A stretch of 38,950 bases of DNA, taken from positions 1 through 38,950 of the forward strand of contig DVHS01000169.1 in the NCBI GenBank assembly GCA_018711985.1, written 5' to 3'. The notes under the pieces were generated by a model that saw nothing but the letters and a program-made list of their open reading frames with translations, was not told the DNA's origin and searched no databases. Source of the stretch: Egerieenecus merdigallinarum (lineage in GTDB: Bacteria; Bacillota; Clostridia; Christensenellales; Aristaeellaceae). Every line of letters starts with the position of its first letter. The first letter of the stretch is position 1. The translations under genes and the position numbers were made by a program. Positions 31,880-38,922 of this stretch are shown here, piece by piece.

Positions 31880-32625
31880 AGGGGGACGAAACGCAGGTCT
31901 TGCGTATCCGCCTGGGGGAGCTGGCACGACGGGCGGGAGAGCGCTGGCAGCCCTTGTGCAGCCGTTTCCTCGCGGCGGAGGAGAGGGACCTTGCCCTGCG
32001 CTGCGCTGCGGAGAACAGCGTGGAGGCTGCCTTTTACGGCGGCTGGGAGGGAGCGGAGCGCGTCCAGTGCTGCTTCTATCCCCAGGGAGAGGAGCCTGTG
32101 TTCACCGGCAAATGGTTGCAGGTGGACTGGAACCCGCGCTTTGGCACGGTAGACCACCGGGCGCTGCTGGGGAGCTTGATGTCCCTGGGCATGGACCGGG
32201 AGATGCTGGGGGATCTGGTCATAGCGGCCGGCCAGGCCTTTGTGCGGGCCATGCCGGAGATGGCCCAGCGCCTGCCTGTGGAGCTGACCCGGGTGGGGGG
32301 AACTACGGTAACGGTATGCCCCCTGTCGCAACCGCCTGCCCTGACCCCGCCCAAGGGCATGGAACTGCGGGATACCGTGGCTTCCCTGCGGCTGGACAGC
32401 GTGCTTTCCAGCGGCCTGCGCACCTCACGTAACAAGGCCGTGGAATGGATTCGTCAAGGGCTGGTGCAGGTGAATCACCGCGCCACGGAGCGGACGGATT
32501 ACCCCCTGAAGGCAGGCGACCTGCTTTCGGTGCGGGGATTTGGGCGCGTCAGGCTGCAGGAGGCCGGCGCGCCAACCAGGAAGGACCGCATTCCCATTGT
32601 TTTGGAAGTTTTCAGTAAAAAATAA
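31876..32625 (+). CDS. ylmH: YlmH-type S4-domain RNA-binding protein
   Basis: A 249-residue cytosolic protein matching YlmH of Firmicutes. The N-terminal half has ERVQCCFYPQGEEPVF and VDHRALLGSLMSLGMDREMLGDL. The C-terminal S4 domain (about 170-240) reads RLDSVLSSGLRTSRNKAVEWI, then QGLVQVNHR and KAGDLLSVRGFGRV. YlmH binds ribosomes and helps rescue stalled nascent chains in characterised Firmicutes. I chose the GTG at 31876 because it overlaps the YlmG stop (GTGA) and matches the family length. The ribosome binding site is weak, which fits translational coupling. divIVA follows after 45 bases. Confidence 0.93.
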   Translation: MKGDETQVLRIRLGELARRAGERWQPLCSRFLAAEERDLALRCAAENSVEAAFYGGWEGAERVQCCFYPQGEEPVFTGKWLQVDWNPRFGTVDHRALLGSLMSLGMDREMLGDLVIAAGQAFVRAMPEMAQRLPVELTRVGGTTVTVCPLSQPPALTPPKGMELRDTVASLRLDSVLSSGLRTSRNKAVEWIRQGLVQVNHRATERTDYPLKAGDLLSVRGFGRVRLQEAGAPTRKDRIPIVLEVFSKK

Positions 32626-32670
32626 ACCCGGTATACGCCTGCGGCGCAATACGGAAAGGAGCAGCACATC

Positions 32671-33150
32671 ATGCAAATCACCATCGAAATGATCGAGAGC
32701 AAGGAATTCAAAATCAAGCCCCGGGGCTACGACCAGCAGGAGGTGGATGAATTCCTGGACGCTATCTGCGACGAGATGGCCGCCCAGCAGGATCAGATCC
32801 AGGCTCTGCAACAGCAGCTCATGAGCGCCCAGGCCAAGCGCCCCGCGCCCGCGCCTGCCCCCGCTCCCGCCGTGACGCCCGACGCCACCGGCGCGCTCCA
32901 GGAGATCCTCGAAATGGCCCAGAAGGTGAAGACGGAGACCATTGCCGCCGCCGAAAAGCAGGCCGAGGAGATCATTGCCAAGGCCCAGGCCCAGGCGGAC
33001 AGCCAGCTGAAAAACCTGCAAAATGACCGCGATAGCCTGACCCGCCAGGTGACGGAACTCAAGGCTGCCGCTGCGGAATACCGCACCCGCTTCGAGGCCC
33101 TGCTCCAGGCGCAGCAGGAAGCCATTGAGAAGGCCGCGGATCTGTTCTGA
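32671..33150 (+). CDS. divIVA: DivIVA-domain cell division/polarity protein
   Basis: A 159-residue coiled-coil protein. The conserved DivIVA N-terminus reads IEMIESKEFKIKPRGYDQQEVDEFLD (split: IESKEFKIKPRGYDQQ, EVDEFLDAICDE). An Ala/Pro-rich linker (PAPAPAPAPA at about 58-67) follows, then a second long coiled coil to the end (TIAAAEKQAEEIIAKAQ). DivIVA recognises curved membrane and recruits division or growth machinery. It is the last gene of the ylm cluster, as in most Firmicutes. The ATG at 32671 has AAAGGAG with 9-base spacing. A strong terminator begins 12 bases after the stop. The membrane-binding loop and tip phenylalanine-like residues are not clearly identifiable. Confidence 0.95.
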   Translation: MQITIEMIESKEFKIKPRGYDQQEVDEFLDAICDEMAAQQDQIQALQQQLMSAQAKRPAPAPAPAPAVTPDATGALQEILEMAQKVKTETIAAAEKQAEEIIAKAQAQADSQLKNLQNDRDSLTRQVTELKAAAAEYRTRFEALLQAQQEAIEKAADLF

Positions 33151-33162
33151 GGTAACACAGCA

Positions 33163-33201
33163 GGAGAAGCATCCCCCAGGGGATGGCTTCTCCGCTTTTT
33201 T
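33163..33201 (+). terminator. Rho-independent terminator of the ylm-divIVA cluster
   Basis: GGAGAAGCATCCCC (33163-33176) pairs with GGGGATGGCTTCTCC with one bulge, across a short loop. A run of seven T residues follows from 33195. It is one of the strongest terminators in the window. Confidence 0.93.
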
Positions 33202-33255
33202 TATTGCAACGGACAAATTACTTTTTTGACAATCGCTTTTTGTCGCTTTTGCCTC

Positions 33256-33284
33256 TTTTCAAACGGCAAAAAATAGTTTACAAT
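33256..33284 (+). promoter_or_regulatory. Candidate promoter of kduI-kduD
   Basis: TTTTCA (33256-33261) and TACAAT (33279-33284) are separated by 17 bases. A perfect TTGACA at 33226-33231 lacks a -10 partner at the right distance. Transcription would start about 33290, just before the palindrome at 33296 and the cre-like site at 33334, so both sites could block elongation or initiation. Confidence 0.55.
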
Positions 33285-33295
33285 ACAAAGCAAGA

Positions 33296-33318
33296 AAAAA
33301 TGTACGTGCTACATTTTT
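33296..33318. promoter_or_regulatory. Perfect palindrome, candidate operator of kduI-kduD
   Basis: AAAAATGTA (33296-33304) and TACATTTTT (33310-33318) are perfect inverted arms around the 5-base CGTGC. The position, about 12 bases after the -10, fits a repressor site. GntR- or LacI-family regulators of hexuronate genes are candidates, but none is encoded in the window. Confidence 0.55.
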
Positions 33319-33333
33319 CTGTATACCCAAAAC

Positions 33334-33347
33334 TGTAAGCGCTTTCA
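33334..33347 (+). promoter_or_regulatory. cre-like catabolite control (LacI-family) site
   Basis: TGTAAGCGCTTTCA differs from the palindromic cre core TGAAAGCGCTTTCA at one base and fits the looser CcpA consensus. It lies 23 bases before the kduI start. A CcpA site here would give glucose repression. A LacI-type hexuronate regulator such as KdgR could also use it. Confidence 0.65.
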
Positions 33348-33369
33348 AAACGCAAAGGAGGGTTTTTCC

Positions 33370-34200
33370 ATGGAGCTTCGTACGGCGTCCTCTCCCCGGG
33401 ACGTAAAAACCTACGATACCGCCCGGCTACGGGAGGAATTCCTGATCCAGGACCTGTTCCGGCCCGACGAGGTCAAAATGGTGTACAGCCACATTGACCG
33501 AATCATCACCGGCGCGGCCATGCCTGTCAACAAGGCCCTGACCCTGGCGGCAGGGGAAGAGCTGCGGGCGGAATACTTCCTGCAACGGCGGGAGATGGGC
33601 ATCATCAATATCGGCGGCGAGGGCAAGGTCACCGTGGATGGCACGGTGTATACCCTGCGGCACCGGGATGGTATTTATGTGGGCCGCGGCTGCAAGGACG
33701 TGGTGATGGAGAGCGTGGACAGCGCCAAGCCGGCCAAGTTCTACTTCAACAGCACCCCGGCCCACAAGGCGTACCCCACGGTGTACATCCGCCCCGAGGA
33801 CTGCGTGAACGTGGAGCTGGGCAGCCTGGAGCAGAGCAACCACCGCAACATCTGTAAGTACATCCTGCCCGGCCAGGTGGAGAGCTGCCAGCTGGTCATG
33901 GGCATGACCACCCTGCGGCCCGGCAGCGTGTGGAACACCATGCCCTGCCATACCCATGACCGCCGCATGGAGGTGTACCTGTATTTTGACCTGCCGGAGG
34001 ACGCCTTTGTGATGCACTACATGGGCGAGCCCACGGAGACCCGCCACATTGTGGTACGCAACGAGGAAGCGGTGATCTCCCCTTCTTGGAGCATTCACAG
34101 CGGGTCCGGCACCCAGGCGTATACCTTCATCTGGGGCATGGCCGGCGAGAACCAGGACTTTGACGACATGGACGGCTGCGCCATGACGGACCTCAAGTAA
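33370..34200 (+). CDS. kduI: 5-dehydro-4-deoxy-D-glucuronate isomerase
   Basis: A 276-residue cupin-type isomerase converting 5-keto-4-deoxyuronate (from pectin, alginate or unsaturated glycosaminoglycan fragments) to 2,5-diketo-3-deoxygluconate. The zinc ligands are visible as His194 and His196 (PCHTHDRRMEVYLYFDL), Glu201 and His243 (WSIHSG). The early RPDEVKMVYSHIDRIITG and REMGIINIGGEG are family signatures, and the length equals that of E. coli KduI to within a few residues. The ATG has AAAGGAGG with 8-base spacing. kduD follows after 40 bases. No lyase, transporter or regulator of the pathway is in the window, so they must be encoded elsewhere. Confidence 0.96.
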   Translation: MELRTASSPRDVKTYDTARLREEFLIQDLFRPDEVKMVYSHIDRIITGAAMPVNKALTLAAGEELRAEYFLQRREMGIINIGGEGKVTVDGTVYTLRHRDGIYVGRGCKDVVMESVDSAKPAKFYFNSTPAHKAYPTVYIRPEDCVNVELGSLEQSNHRNICKYILPGQVESCQLVMGMTTLRPGSVWNTMPCHTHDRRMEVYLYFDLPEDAFVMHYMGEPTETRHIVVRNEEAVISPSWSIHSGSGTQAYTFIWGMAGENQDFDDMDGCAMTDLK

Positions 34201-34240
34201 GCGGTAAACCAACGCGCACAGTAAGAAAGGAGTATTGCAC

Positions 34241-35041
34241 ATGAACGTTATGGATTCTTTCTCCCTGAAGGGTAAGGTAGCCCTGATCACCGGCGCCAGC
34301 TATGGCATCGGCTTTGCCATCGCCTGCGCCATGAGCGAGGCGGGCGCCACCATCGTGTTCAACGACATCAAGCAGGAGCTGGTGGACAAGGGCCTGGCTT
34401 CCTATGCGGAGAAGGGCATCAAGGCCCACGGCTATGTGTGTGACGTCACCGACGAGCAGGCGGTGAATGCCTTTATCGCGCAGGTGGAGCGCGAGGTGGG
34501 CGTCATCGACATTCTGGTGAACAACGCCGGCATCATCAAGCGCATCCCCATGACGGAAATGACCGCCGAGCAGTTCCGCCAGGTGATCGACGTGGACCTG
34601 AACGCCCCCTTCATCGTGTCCAAGGCTGTCATCCCCTCCATGATCAAGAAGGGCCATGGCAAGATCATCAACATCTGCTCCATGATGAGCGAGCTGGGCC
34701 GTGAGACCGTTTCCGCCTACGCGGCGGCCAAGGGCGGCCTGAAGATGCTGACCCGGAATATCTGCTCCGAGTATGGCCAGTACAACATCCAGTGCAACGG
34801 CATTGGACCGGGCTACATCGCGACCCCTCAGACCGCGCCCCTGCGCGAAAAGCAGCCCGATGGCAGCATGCATCCCTTTGACAGCTTCATCCGCGCCAAG
34901 ACCCCTGCCAACCGCTGGGGCGAGGCGGAGGACCTGGGCGCGCCGGCGGTGTTCCTGGCCAGCGACGCCAGCAACTTTGTCAACGGCCACATCCTGTATG
35001 TGGACGGCGGCATCCTGGCCTACATCGGCAAGCAGCCCTGA
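34241..35041 (+). CDS. kduD: 2-dehydro-3-deoxy-D-gluconate 5-dehydrogenase (SDR)
   Basis: A 266-residue short-chain dehydrogenase converting the KduI product to 2-keto-3-deoxygluconate with NAD(P)H. The Rossmann motif TGASYGIG lies at 17-24, NNAG at 94-97, Ser147 and the catalytic Tyr160-x3-Lys164 (YAAAKGG). GPGYIATPQTAPLRE and a final YVDGGILAYIG match KduD. A related SDR such as gluconate 5-dehydrogenase is the main alternative by sequence, but the pairing with kduI decides. The ATG at 34241 has GAAAGGAG with a 9-base spacer; an in-frame TTG at 34235 is less likely. A terminator follows after 16 bases. Confidence 0.93.
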   Translation: MNVMDSFSLKGKVALITGASYGIGFAIACAMSEAGATIVFNDIKQELVDKGLASYAEKGIKAHGYVCDVTDEQAVNAFIAQVEREVGVIDILVNNAGIIKRIPMTEMTAEQFRQVIDVDLNAPFIVSKAVIPSMIKKGHGKIINICSMMSELGRETVSAYAAAKGGLKMLTRNICSEYGQYNIQCNGIGPGYIATPQTAPLREKQPDGSMHPFDSFIRAKTPANRWGEAEDLGAPAVFLASDASNFVNGHILYVDGGILAYIGKQP

Positions 35042-35057
35042 GCAAAGCCAAACATTG

Positions 35058-35090
35058 CGGGAAGCGGCACAAACGCCGCTTCCCGTTTTT
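35058..35090 (+). terminator. Rho-independent terminator of kduI-kduD
   Basis: CGGGAAGCGGC (35058-35068) and GCCGCTTCCCG (35075-35085) are perfect 11-bp arms with a 6-base loop, followed by five T residues. Confidence 0.93.
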
Positions 35091-35098
35091 GTTGGCGC

Positions 35099-35110
35099 CA
35101 GGTATACCTG
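35099..35110. repeat. 12-bp perfect palindrome upstream of the TIGR04086 gene
   Basis: CAGGTATACCTG is fully palindromic and lies 55 bases before the start of the membrane-protein gene. It resembles GntR/FadR-type operator cores (GGTATACC). It may be an operator, but no clear promoter surrounds it and a chance occurrence is possible. Confidence 0.35.
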
Positions 35111-35164
35111 CCACCGTTTTTGCATACATCATGCTGAACAAACAACGGCGGGAGGATGAAGCTT

Positions 35165-35581
35165 ATGACACAGACCCGGGCGGCGGCCCATCGGAAACAT
35201 ACCCATCGGAATACGAAAGGCGTGGGGCGCCTATTGCGGGGCTTGGGCGTCAGCATCCTGACCACGCTGGTGGGCGTAGCGCTGTTTTCCCTGCTCATGC
35301 AGTGGGTGAAGCCCTCTGACGGGGCTATTCGCGTGTTCAATCAGGTACTGAAGCTGCTGTCCATTGCCCTGGGCGTGTGGAGCGCCGTGGGCCGGGGCGG
35401 AGAAAAGGGCCTGATGCGCGGGGCGGCGGTGGGCTTGGGCTACATGGGCCTGGGCGTGGCGCTGTACGCGATTCTTTCTGGGCAGCAGGCAGCGTTTTCT
35501 TCCTACCTGGCGGATCTGGCCATGGGCGTTGCCGGAGGCGGCATTGTGGGCATGATTCTATCGAATATTTCTGCGAAATGA
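35165..35581 (+). CDS. TIGR04086-family membrane protein
   Basis: A 138-residue protein with a basic, His/Arg-rich N-terminus (residues 1-25) and four hydrophobic helices. Helices run from LLRGLGVSILTTLVGVALFSLLM, KLLSIALGVWSAVGRG, GAAVGLGYMGLGVALYAIL and LADLAMGVAGGGIVGMIL. This matches TIGR04086 proteins, found almost only in Clostridia directly upstream of the SCIFF peptide and its maturase. Function is unknown. The ATG at 35165 is 9 bases behind GGAGG; an ATG at 35156 directly abuts the GGAGG. Its stop codon is followed at once by the promoter of the SCIFF gene, so the two units are probably transcribed separately. Confidence 0.88.
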   Translation: MTQTRAAAHRKHTHRNTKGVGRLLRGLGVSILTTLVGVALFSLLMQWVKPSDGAIRVFNQVLKLLSIALGVWSAVGRGGEKGLMRGAAVGLGYMGLGVALYAILSGQQAAFSSYLADLAMGVAGGGIVGMILSNISAK

Positions 35582-35610
35582 TTGCAAGATAGGGGGAAAC
35601 GTTGTATAAT
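35582..35610 (+). promoter_or_regulatory. Strong sigma-A-type promoter of the SCIFF gene
   Basis: TTGCAA (35582-35587) and a consensus TATAAT (35605-35610) are spaced 17 bases apart. The first base of the -35 element lies directly after the stop of the upstream gene. The resulting leader to the ATG at 35648 is about 30 bases. Confidence 0.8.
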
Positions 35611-35647
35611 ACACACATTCCCATATTATAAACGGAGGAATGTTCTC

Positions 35648-35845
35648 ATGAAGCATATTGAAACCATTCAGAATCCTTGCCTGAAGCAGTCCCTGGTGCA
35701 CGGCGGCTGCGGCGAGTGCCAGGCTTCCTGCCAGAGCGCCTGCAAGACCAGCTGCACCGTGGCCAACCAGTCCTGCGCCAACAAGGAGAACAACGCGGTG
35801 CTGGCCGGCAACGAGGGCAAGCTGAACCGTACCTTCGGCAAGTAA
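35648..35845 (+). CDS. scfA: SCIFF (six-cysteine) ranthipeptide precursor, extended form
   Basis: A 65-residue precursor of the SCIFF family, substrates of a radical SAM/SPASM enzyme that forms thioether links. The core CGECQASCQSACKTSC (21-36) followed by TVANQSC (37-43) is nearly identical to family members. The leader starts MKHIETIQ, as typical. Two features differ from the usual form of about 46 residues: an extra Cys11 in the leader and 22 residues after the last core Cys (ANKENNAVLAGNEGKLN...). GGAGG lies about 8 bases upstream of the ATG. A terminator-like hairpin and the maturase gene follow, the standard arrangement. The function of SCIFF peptides is unknown. Confidence 0.93.
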   Translation: MKHIETIQNPCLKQSLVHGGCGECQASCQSACKTSCTVANQSCANKENNAVLAGNEGKLNRTFGK

Positions 35846-35868
35846 GCAACCCTGGTATATCTGCATAG

Positions 35869-35894
35869 GGCAGGGGCGAGCTCCTGCCTTTTTT
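35869..35894 (+). terminator. Terminator or attenuator between SCIFF and its maturase
   Basis: GGCAGG (35869-35874) and CCTGCC (35883-35888) form a 6-bp stem with an 8-base loop, followed by six T residues. Partial read-through would give more peptide than enzyme. The maturase ribosome binding site begins about 18 bases later. Confidence 0.8.
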
Positions 35895-35922
35895 CATGTG
35901 AGCACGAGCGGAGGAATAGGCT

Positions 35923-37278
35923 TTGATTCATACGTTTACGGCCGTGGGGCAACCCATGATGCTGGATGTGGGCAGCGGCGCGGTGCATGCCATTGACGAG
36001 ACGGCGTACGATGTGCTGTCCCTGTGGAATGACCATACCCCGGAGGAAATCGTCCAGACCCTGTCGGACCGTTACAGCCGGGAGGAGCTGGAGGAGGTGG
36101 TGGCCGAGCTGCGCCAACTGGAGGAGTTGGGCGCCCTGAATGCTCCGGATGACTATCGGGATATTGAGCTCCAGGAGCCGGGAGTGGTGAAGGCCATGTG
36201 CCTCCACGCGGCCCACGACTGCAACCTGCGCTGCAAGTATTGCTTTGCCGCCACGGGCGATTTCTGCATGGGCGAGCGCAAGCTGCTGCCCTACGAGGTG
36301 GGCAAGGCGGCCCTGGATTGGCTGGTGGAAAAAAGCGGCAAGCGGGTGAACCTGGAGGTGGACTTCTTCGGCGGAGAACCGCTGATGAACTTCCCTGTCA
36401 TCAAGCGCCTGGTGGAATACGGCCGCAGCATTGAGAAGGAAAAGAACAAGCACTTCAAGTTTACCACCACCACAAACTGTGTGGCCATGACCGACGAGAT
36501 CATGGATTTCCTGAACAAGGAAATGGACAACGTGGTGATCTCCATGGACGGCCGGCCGGAAGTGCACGACCGCATGCGCCCCACGGTCAACGGCAAGGGC
36601 AGCTATGAGCTCATTGCCGAAAAGGCCAAGCGCTTCGCGGAAAAACGGGGCCAGAAGCAGTACTACGTCCGCGGCACTTTCACCGGCTACAACAAGGACT
36701 TCGGCAACGATGTGCTGTTCCTGGCCGACCAGGGCTTCGAGCAGATTTCCGTGGAGCCTGTGGTCACCGACCCCAGCTGCGAGTACGCGCTCAAGGAGGA
36801 GGACCTGCCCCAGATCATGGCCGAGTATGACCGCCTGGCGCAGATTTACCTGGATCGCCGGGCCAACGGCAAGTGGTTCAACTTCTTCCACTTCATGATT
36901 GACCTGGCGGGCGGCCCCTGCCTGCGCAAGCGCCTTACCGGCTGCGGCGCGGGCAACGAGTACGTGGCCGTCACCCCCGACGGGGATATTTATCCCTGCC
37001 ACCAGTTCGTGGGCCGGGAGGGCTTCCGCATGGGCAGCGTGCTGGACGGCACCTTTGACCGGGAGATCCAGAAGAAGTTTGCGGCCAACAATGTGCTGAG
37101 CAAGGAAAAGTGCCGGGACTGCTGGGCACGCTTCTTCTGCAGCGGCGGCTGCGCGGCCAACGCCCACGCCTTCCATGGGGACATTTCCCAGCCCTATGAC
37201 CTGGAGTGCCAGATGGAACGCAAGCGCCTGGAGTGCGCCATGGCGATTTATGCCAAGGAGCACGGGAAAACCAAATAA
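35923..37278 (+). CDS. scfB: SCIFF radical SAM/SPASM maturase
   Basis: A 451-residue radical SAM enzyme. A RiPP-recognition-like N-terminal region (about 1-80, with VHAIDETAYDVLSLWN) precedes the SAM cluster motif Cys100-x3-Cys104-x2-Cys107 (CNLRCKYC). FFGGEPLMNF and ISMDGRPEVHD are typical barrel motifs. The C-terminal SPASM domain has Cys near 341 (TGCGAGNEYVAVTPDG), 359 (YPCHQF) and the closing CRDCWARFFCSGGC at about 397-410, providing two auxiliary [4Fe-4S] clusters. It would install sulfur-to-alpha-carbon thioethers in the SCIFF peptide. The start is TTG at 35923, with GGAGGAA 8 bases upstream. It is followed by a long terminator. Confidence 0.95.
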   Translation: MIHTFTAVGQPMMLDVGSGAVHAIDETAYDVLSLWNDHTPEEIVQTLSDRYSREELEEVVAELRQLEELGALNAPDDYRDIELQEPGVVKAMCLHAAHDCNLRCKYCFAATGDFCMGERKLLPYEVGKAALDWLVEKSGKRVNLEVDFFGGEPLMNFPVIKRLVEYGRSIEKEKNKHFKFTTTTNCVAMTDEIMDFLNKEMDNVVISMDGRPEVHDRMRPTVNGKGSYELIAEKAKRFAEKRGQKQYYVRGTFTGYNKDFGNDVLFLADQGFEQISVEPVVTDPSCEYALKEEDLPQIMAEYDRLAQIYLDRRANGKWFNFFHFMIDLAGGPCLRKRLTGCGAGNEYVAVTPDGDIYPCHQFVGREGFRMGSVLDGTFDREIQKKFAANNVLSKEKCRDCWARFFCSGGCAANAHAFHGDISQPYDLECQMERKRLECAMAIYAKEHGKTK

Positions 37279-37294
37279 TTCCGGCGAGCGAAAA

Positions 37295-37363
37295 GCTCCC
37301 CGCTGCCTGGATGCGTCAAGGGGGAACCCCTTCAGCGTTCCGGGCAGGAGGGAGCTTTTTTTT
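37295..37363 (+). terminator. Long hairpin terminator of the maturase gene
   Basis: GCTCCC (37295-37300) pairs with GGGAGC (37350-37355) as the base of a longer imperfect stem that includes CTGCCTGG/CCGGGCAGG. Eight T residues follow. TraX ends 34 bases further on, on the opposite strand. Confidence 0.75.
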
Positions 37364-37396
37364 CATGGGCGAAAGCGCGGGCAGCAGGCCAGCGGG

Positions 37397-38179
37397 TTAT
37401 CCCAGCTGCTCCAGCAGCCAGAGAACCACCAGATGGGCGGGGTAAATGCCATAGCCCACCCAGGCGGGCAGGCGCAGGTCACGTTTCCAGGGGAAGACCA
37501 TCAGCGGCAGTGACAGGATCGCCAGCGCCTGCGTTTTGAACCATGGGGACAGCAGGGTTCCTGCGGCTCCGGAGAAACGCAGCGGCAGGCCAAAGAAACT
37601 GACCACGGCGCCGCTGGTGGTTCCCCAGTAAAGGCAGAATGCCGTCATCACCGCGGCCAGTGCCGGGCGGCTTGTCCGGGCGGCATATAGCAGTACCACC
37701 AGCAGGACCCCTCGCCAGCCATAGTCGCAGCCAAACCATATGGCCGCACACAGGCACAGGATGCAGCCCACCGCCGCGCCGGCACGCCCCAGAACGCGCA
37801 GCATCAGGCTGTCGCGCTCCCAGGACTTTTCTTCCACGGCCATCAGCGCCAGGAGCGCAAAAAACAGCGTCAGGAAAATATTGGGTTCATGCCAGGTGTG
37901 GTTCAGCGCAACCATGTACAGCGGTTGGGATACCAGACCTACCAGCAGGATGCGCAGGGCGTACCGCCAGGGATTGCGTGTATAGTGAAAGCCCACCACC
38001 ATGCACCAGGCATACAGCGGGAAGGCGATACGTCCCAAAATCCGCATTTCCGGCACCTGGGGAAAGAGCATCTTGCCCATGTGGTCAATCATCATAAAGC
38101 ACAGGGCAATCAGCTTTAGTGCGCCGGTGGCGGTATTCCCTGCCAAAGGGATGGCGCGCAGGTTTCTAGGGGTGGACAT
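37397..38179 (-). CDS. TraX-like integral membrane protein
   Basis: A 260-residue protein with about eight hydrophobic helices. The N-terminal LKLIALCFMMIDHMG and ILGRIAFPLYAWCMVVGFHYTRN are the conserved TraX-family motifs. Then come NIFLTLFFALLAL and a C-terminal GYGIYPAHLVVLWLL. F-plasmid TraX acetylates pilin, and chromosomal clostridial members are widespread, so this gene is not a conjugation marker here. The acyltransferase-like helix pattern suggests modification of a surface molecule. The ATG at 38179 follows GGAGGAA by 6-7 bases; an open frame extends beyond but lacks support. It is divergent from the PDZ gene, with 109 bases between starts. Confidence 0.85.
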   Translation of the reverse strand: MSTPRNLRAIPLAGNTATGALKLIALCFMMIDHMGKMLFPQVPEMRILGRIAFPLYAWCMVVGFHYTRNPWRYALRILLVGLVSQPLYMVALNHTWHEPNIFLTLFFALLALMAVEEKSWERDSLMLRVLGRAGAAVGCILCLCAAIWFGCDYGWRGVLLVVLLYAARTSRPALAAVMTAFCLYWGTTSGAVVSFFGLPLRFSGAAGTLLSPWFKTQALAILSLPLMVFPWKRDLRLPAWVGYGIYPAHLVVLWLLEQLG

Positions 38180-38288
38180 GGGGCATTCCTCCGTTTTCTC
38201 CAAATTCAAGCAGCATTCAGCACCCATTCATCCATTCTTCACTTTTTCCGATTATCCTTTTTTCATCAACAAAGAGGAGGTGATACCC

Positions 38289-38726
38289 ATGACGGATACC
38301 CACCGGGACACACAACCGGTTACGGCCATCCACCGCAAGCAATACCTGGCGTGCGTGCTGTTGGCGCTGCTGGCCTTATCCCCCATGCTGGTGCTGCCAT
38401 GGCTCAACACCTCCGTGGCCGTGAACGGTGCGGATGAGCTGGACGCCTGGCCCCAGCAGGCAGCGGCCCTGGGCCTGGTGCTGCAAAACCAGACGGAGGG
38501 TGACCAAGGCCTCTATGTTCTGGCGGTGATGGAAAACAGCGCCGCGCAGCACATGGGGGTGGAGGCGGGGGATTTGCTGCTTTCCCTGGACGGGGTTGCG
38601 TTCTCCTCCTGCGATGAGCTGGACGCGCTCCTGGCTGCCAGCCCCGCATCGGCCAGGCTGGAATTTTCTCTCCTGCGCGATAGCCAGCAGGTTACGTTGA
38701 GCTTTGTGCCCCTGGAGGGCGTATAA
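38289..38726 (+). CDS. Membrane-anchored PDZ-domain protein
   Basis: A 145-residue protein. One N-terminal hydrophobic helix at about 19-39 (YLACVLLALLALSPMLVLPWL) is followed by an outer PDZ domain of about 85 residues. The PDZ features are LGLVLQN, LYVLAVMENSAAQHMGVEAGD and LLLSLDGVAFSSCDELDALL, the carboxylate-loop and GD-LLLSLDG signature of HtrA/Ctp PDZ domains. No protease domain is attached. It may bind C-termini of surface proteins or assist a protease encoded elsewhere. The ATG has GAGGAGGTGA upstream. A 16-codon open frame with a strong ribosome binding site follows after 31 bases. Confidence 0.78.
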   Translation: MTDTHRDTQPVTAIHRKQYLACVLLALLALSPMLVLPWLNTSVAVNGADELDAWPQQAAALGLVLQNQTEGDQGLYVLAVMENSAAQHMGVEAGDLLLSLDGVAFSSCDELDALLAASPASARLEFSLLRDSQQVTLSFVPLEGV

Positions 38727-38757
38727 CCCTTGCACCTTGCTGAAAGGAGGTGGTAGG

Positions 38758-38808
38758 ATGCCGGTAAGGAGGCGGGAAACATTCCTGTGCTCCAGGTTCG
38801 TAAAATAA
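38758..38808 (+). CDS. Possible 16-residue peptide with strong ribosome binding site
   Basis: ATG at 38758 opens 16 codons (MPVRRRETFLCSRFVK) to TAA. AAAGGAGGTGG lies only a few bases upstream, among the best ribosome binding sites in the window. The peptide is basic with one Cys. A terminator lies about 48 bases downstream, so it would share the transcript of the PDZ gene. I do not recognise it; it may be a spurious frame behind a strong AGGAGG. Confidence 0.3.
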   Translation: MPVRRRETFLCSRFVK

Positions 38809-38856
38809 CAAACAACGCAACAACCTTCTTCATCCTTATCCTTAGCAACCCCTTTT

Positions 38857-38892
38857 CTCCGCCCGTCACCCCCGTGGCGGCGGAGTTTTTTT
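38857..38892 (+). terminator. Rho-independent terminator of the PDZ gene
   Basis: CTCCGCC (38857-38863) and GGCGGAG (38879-38885) form the outer stem with further partial pairing inside. A run of seven T residues follows. Confidence 0.85.
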
Positions 38893-38893
38893 C

Positions 38894-38922
38894 TTGCGCA
38901 ATCGCCCACAGGGGCTTATACT
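38894..38922 (+). promoter_or_regulatory. Promoter of a gene starting beyond the window
   Basis: TTGCGC (38894-38899) and TATACT (38917-38922) are spaced 17 bases apart. A strong AAAGGAG lies at the last bases of the window, so a start codon is expected just outside it. Confidence 0.6.

Noticed and set aside
29048..31927. A 959-codon minus-strand open frame opposite the HlyD-like, yggS and sepF genes.
   Set aside because: It covers three well-supported genes, and its low-complexity stretches are the reverse of the sepF repeats.
37397..38179. The TraX-like gene as a sign of a conjugative element.
   Set aside because: No relaxase, type IV secretion or integrase gene is present, and chromosomal TraX-like genes are common in Clostridia.
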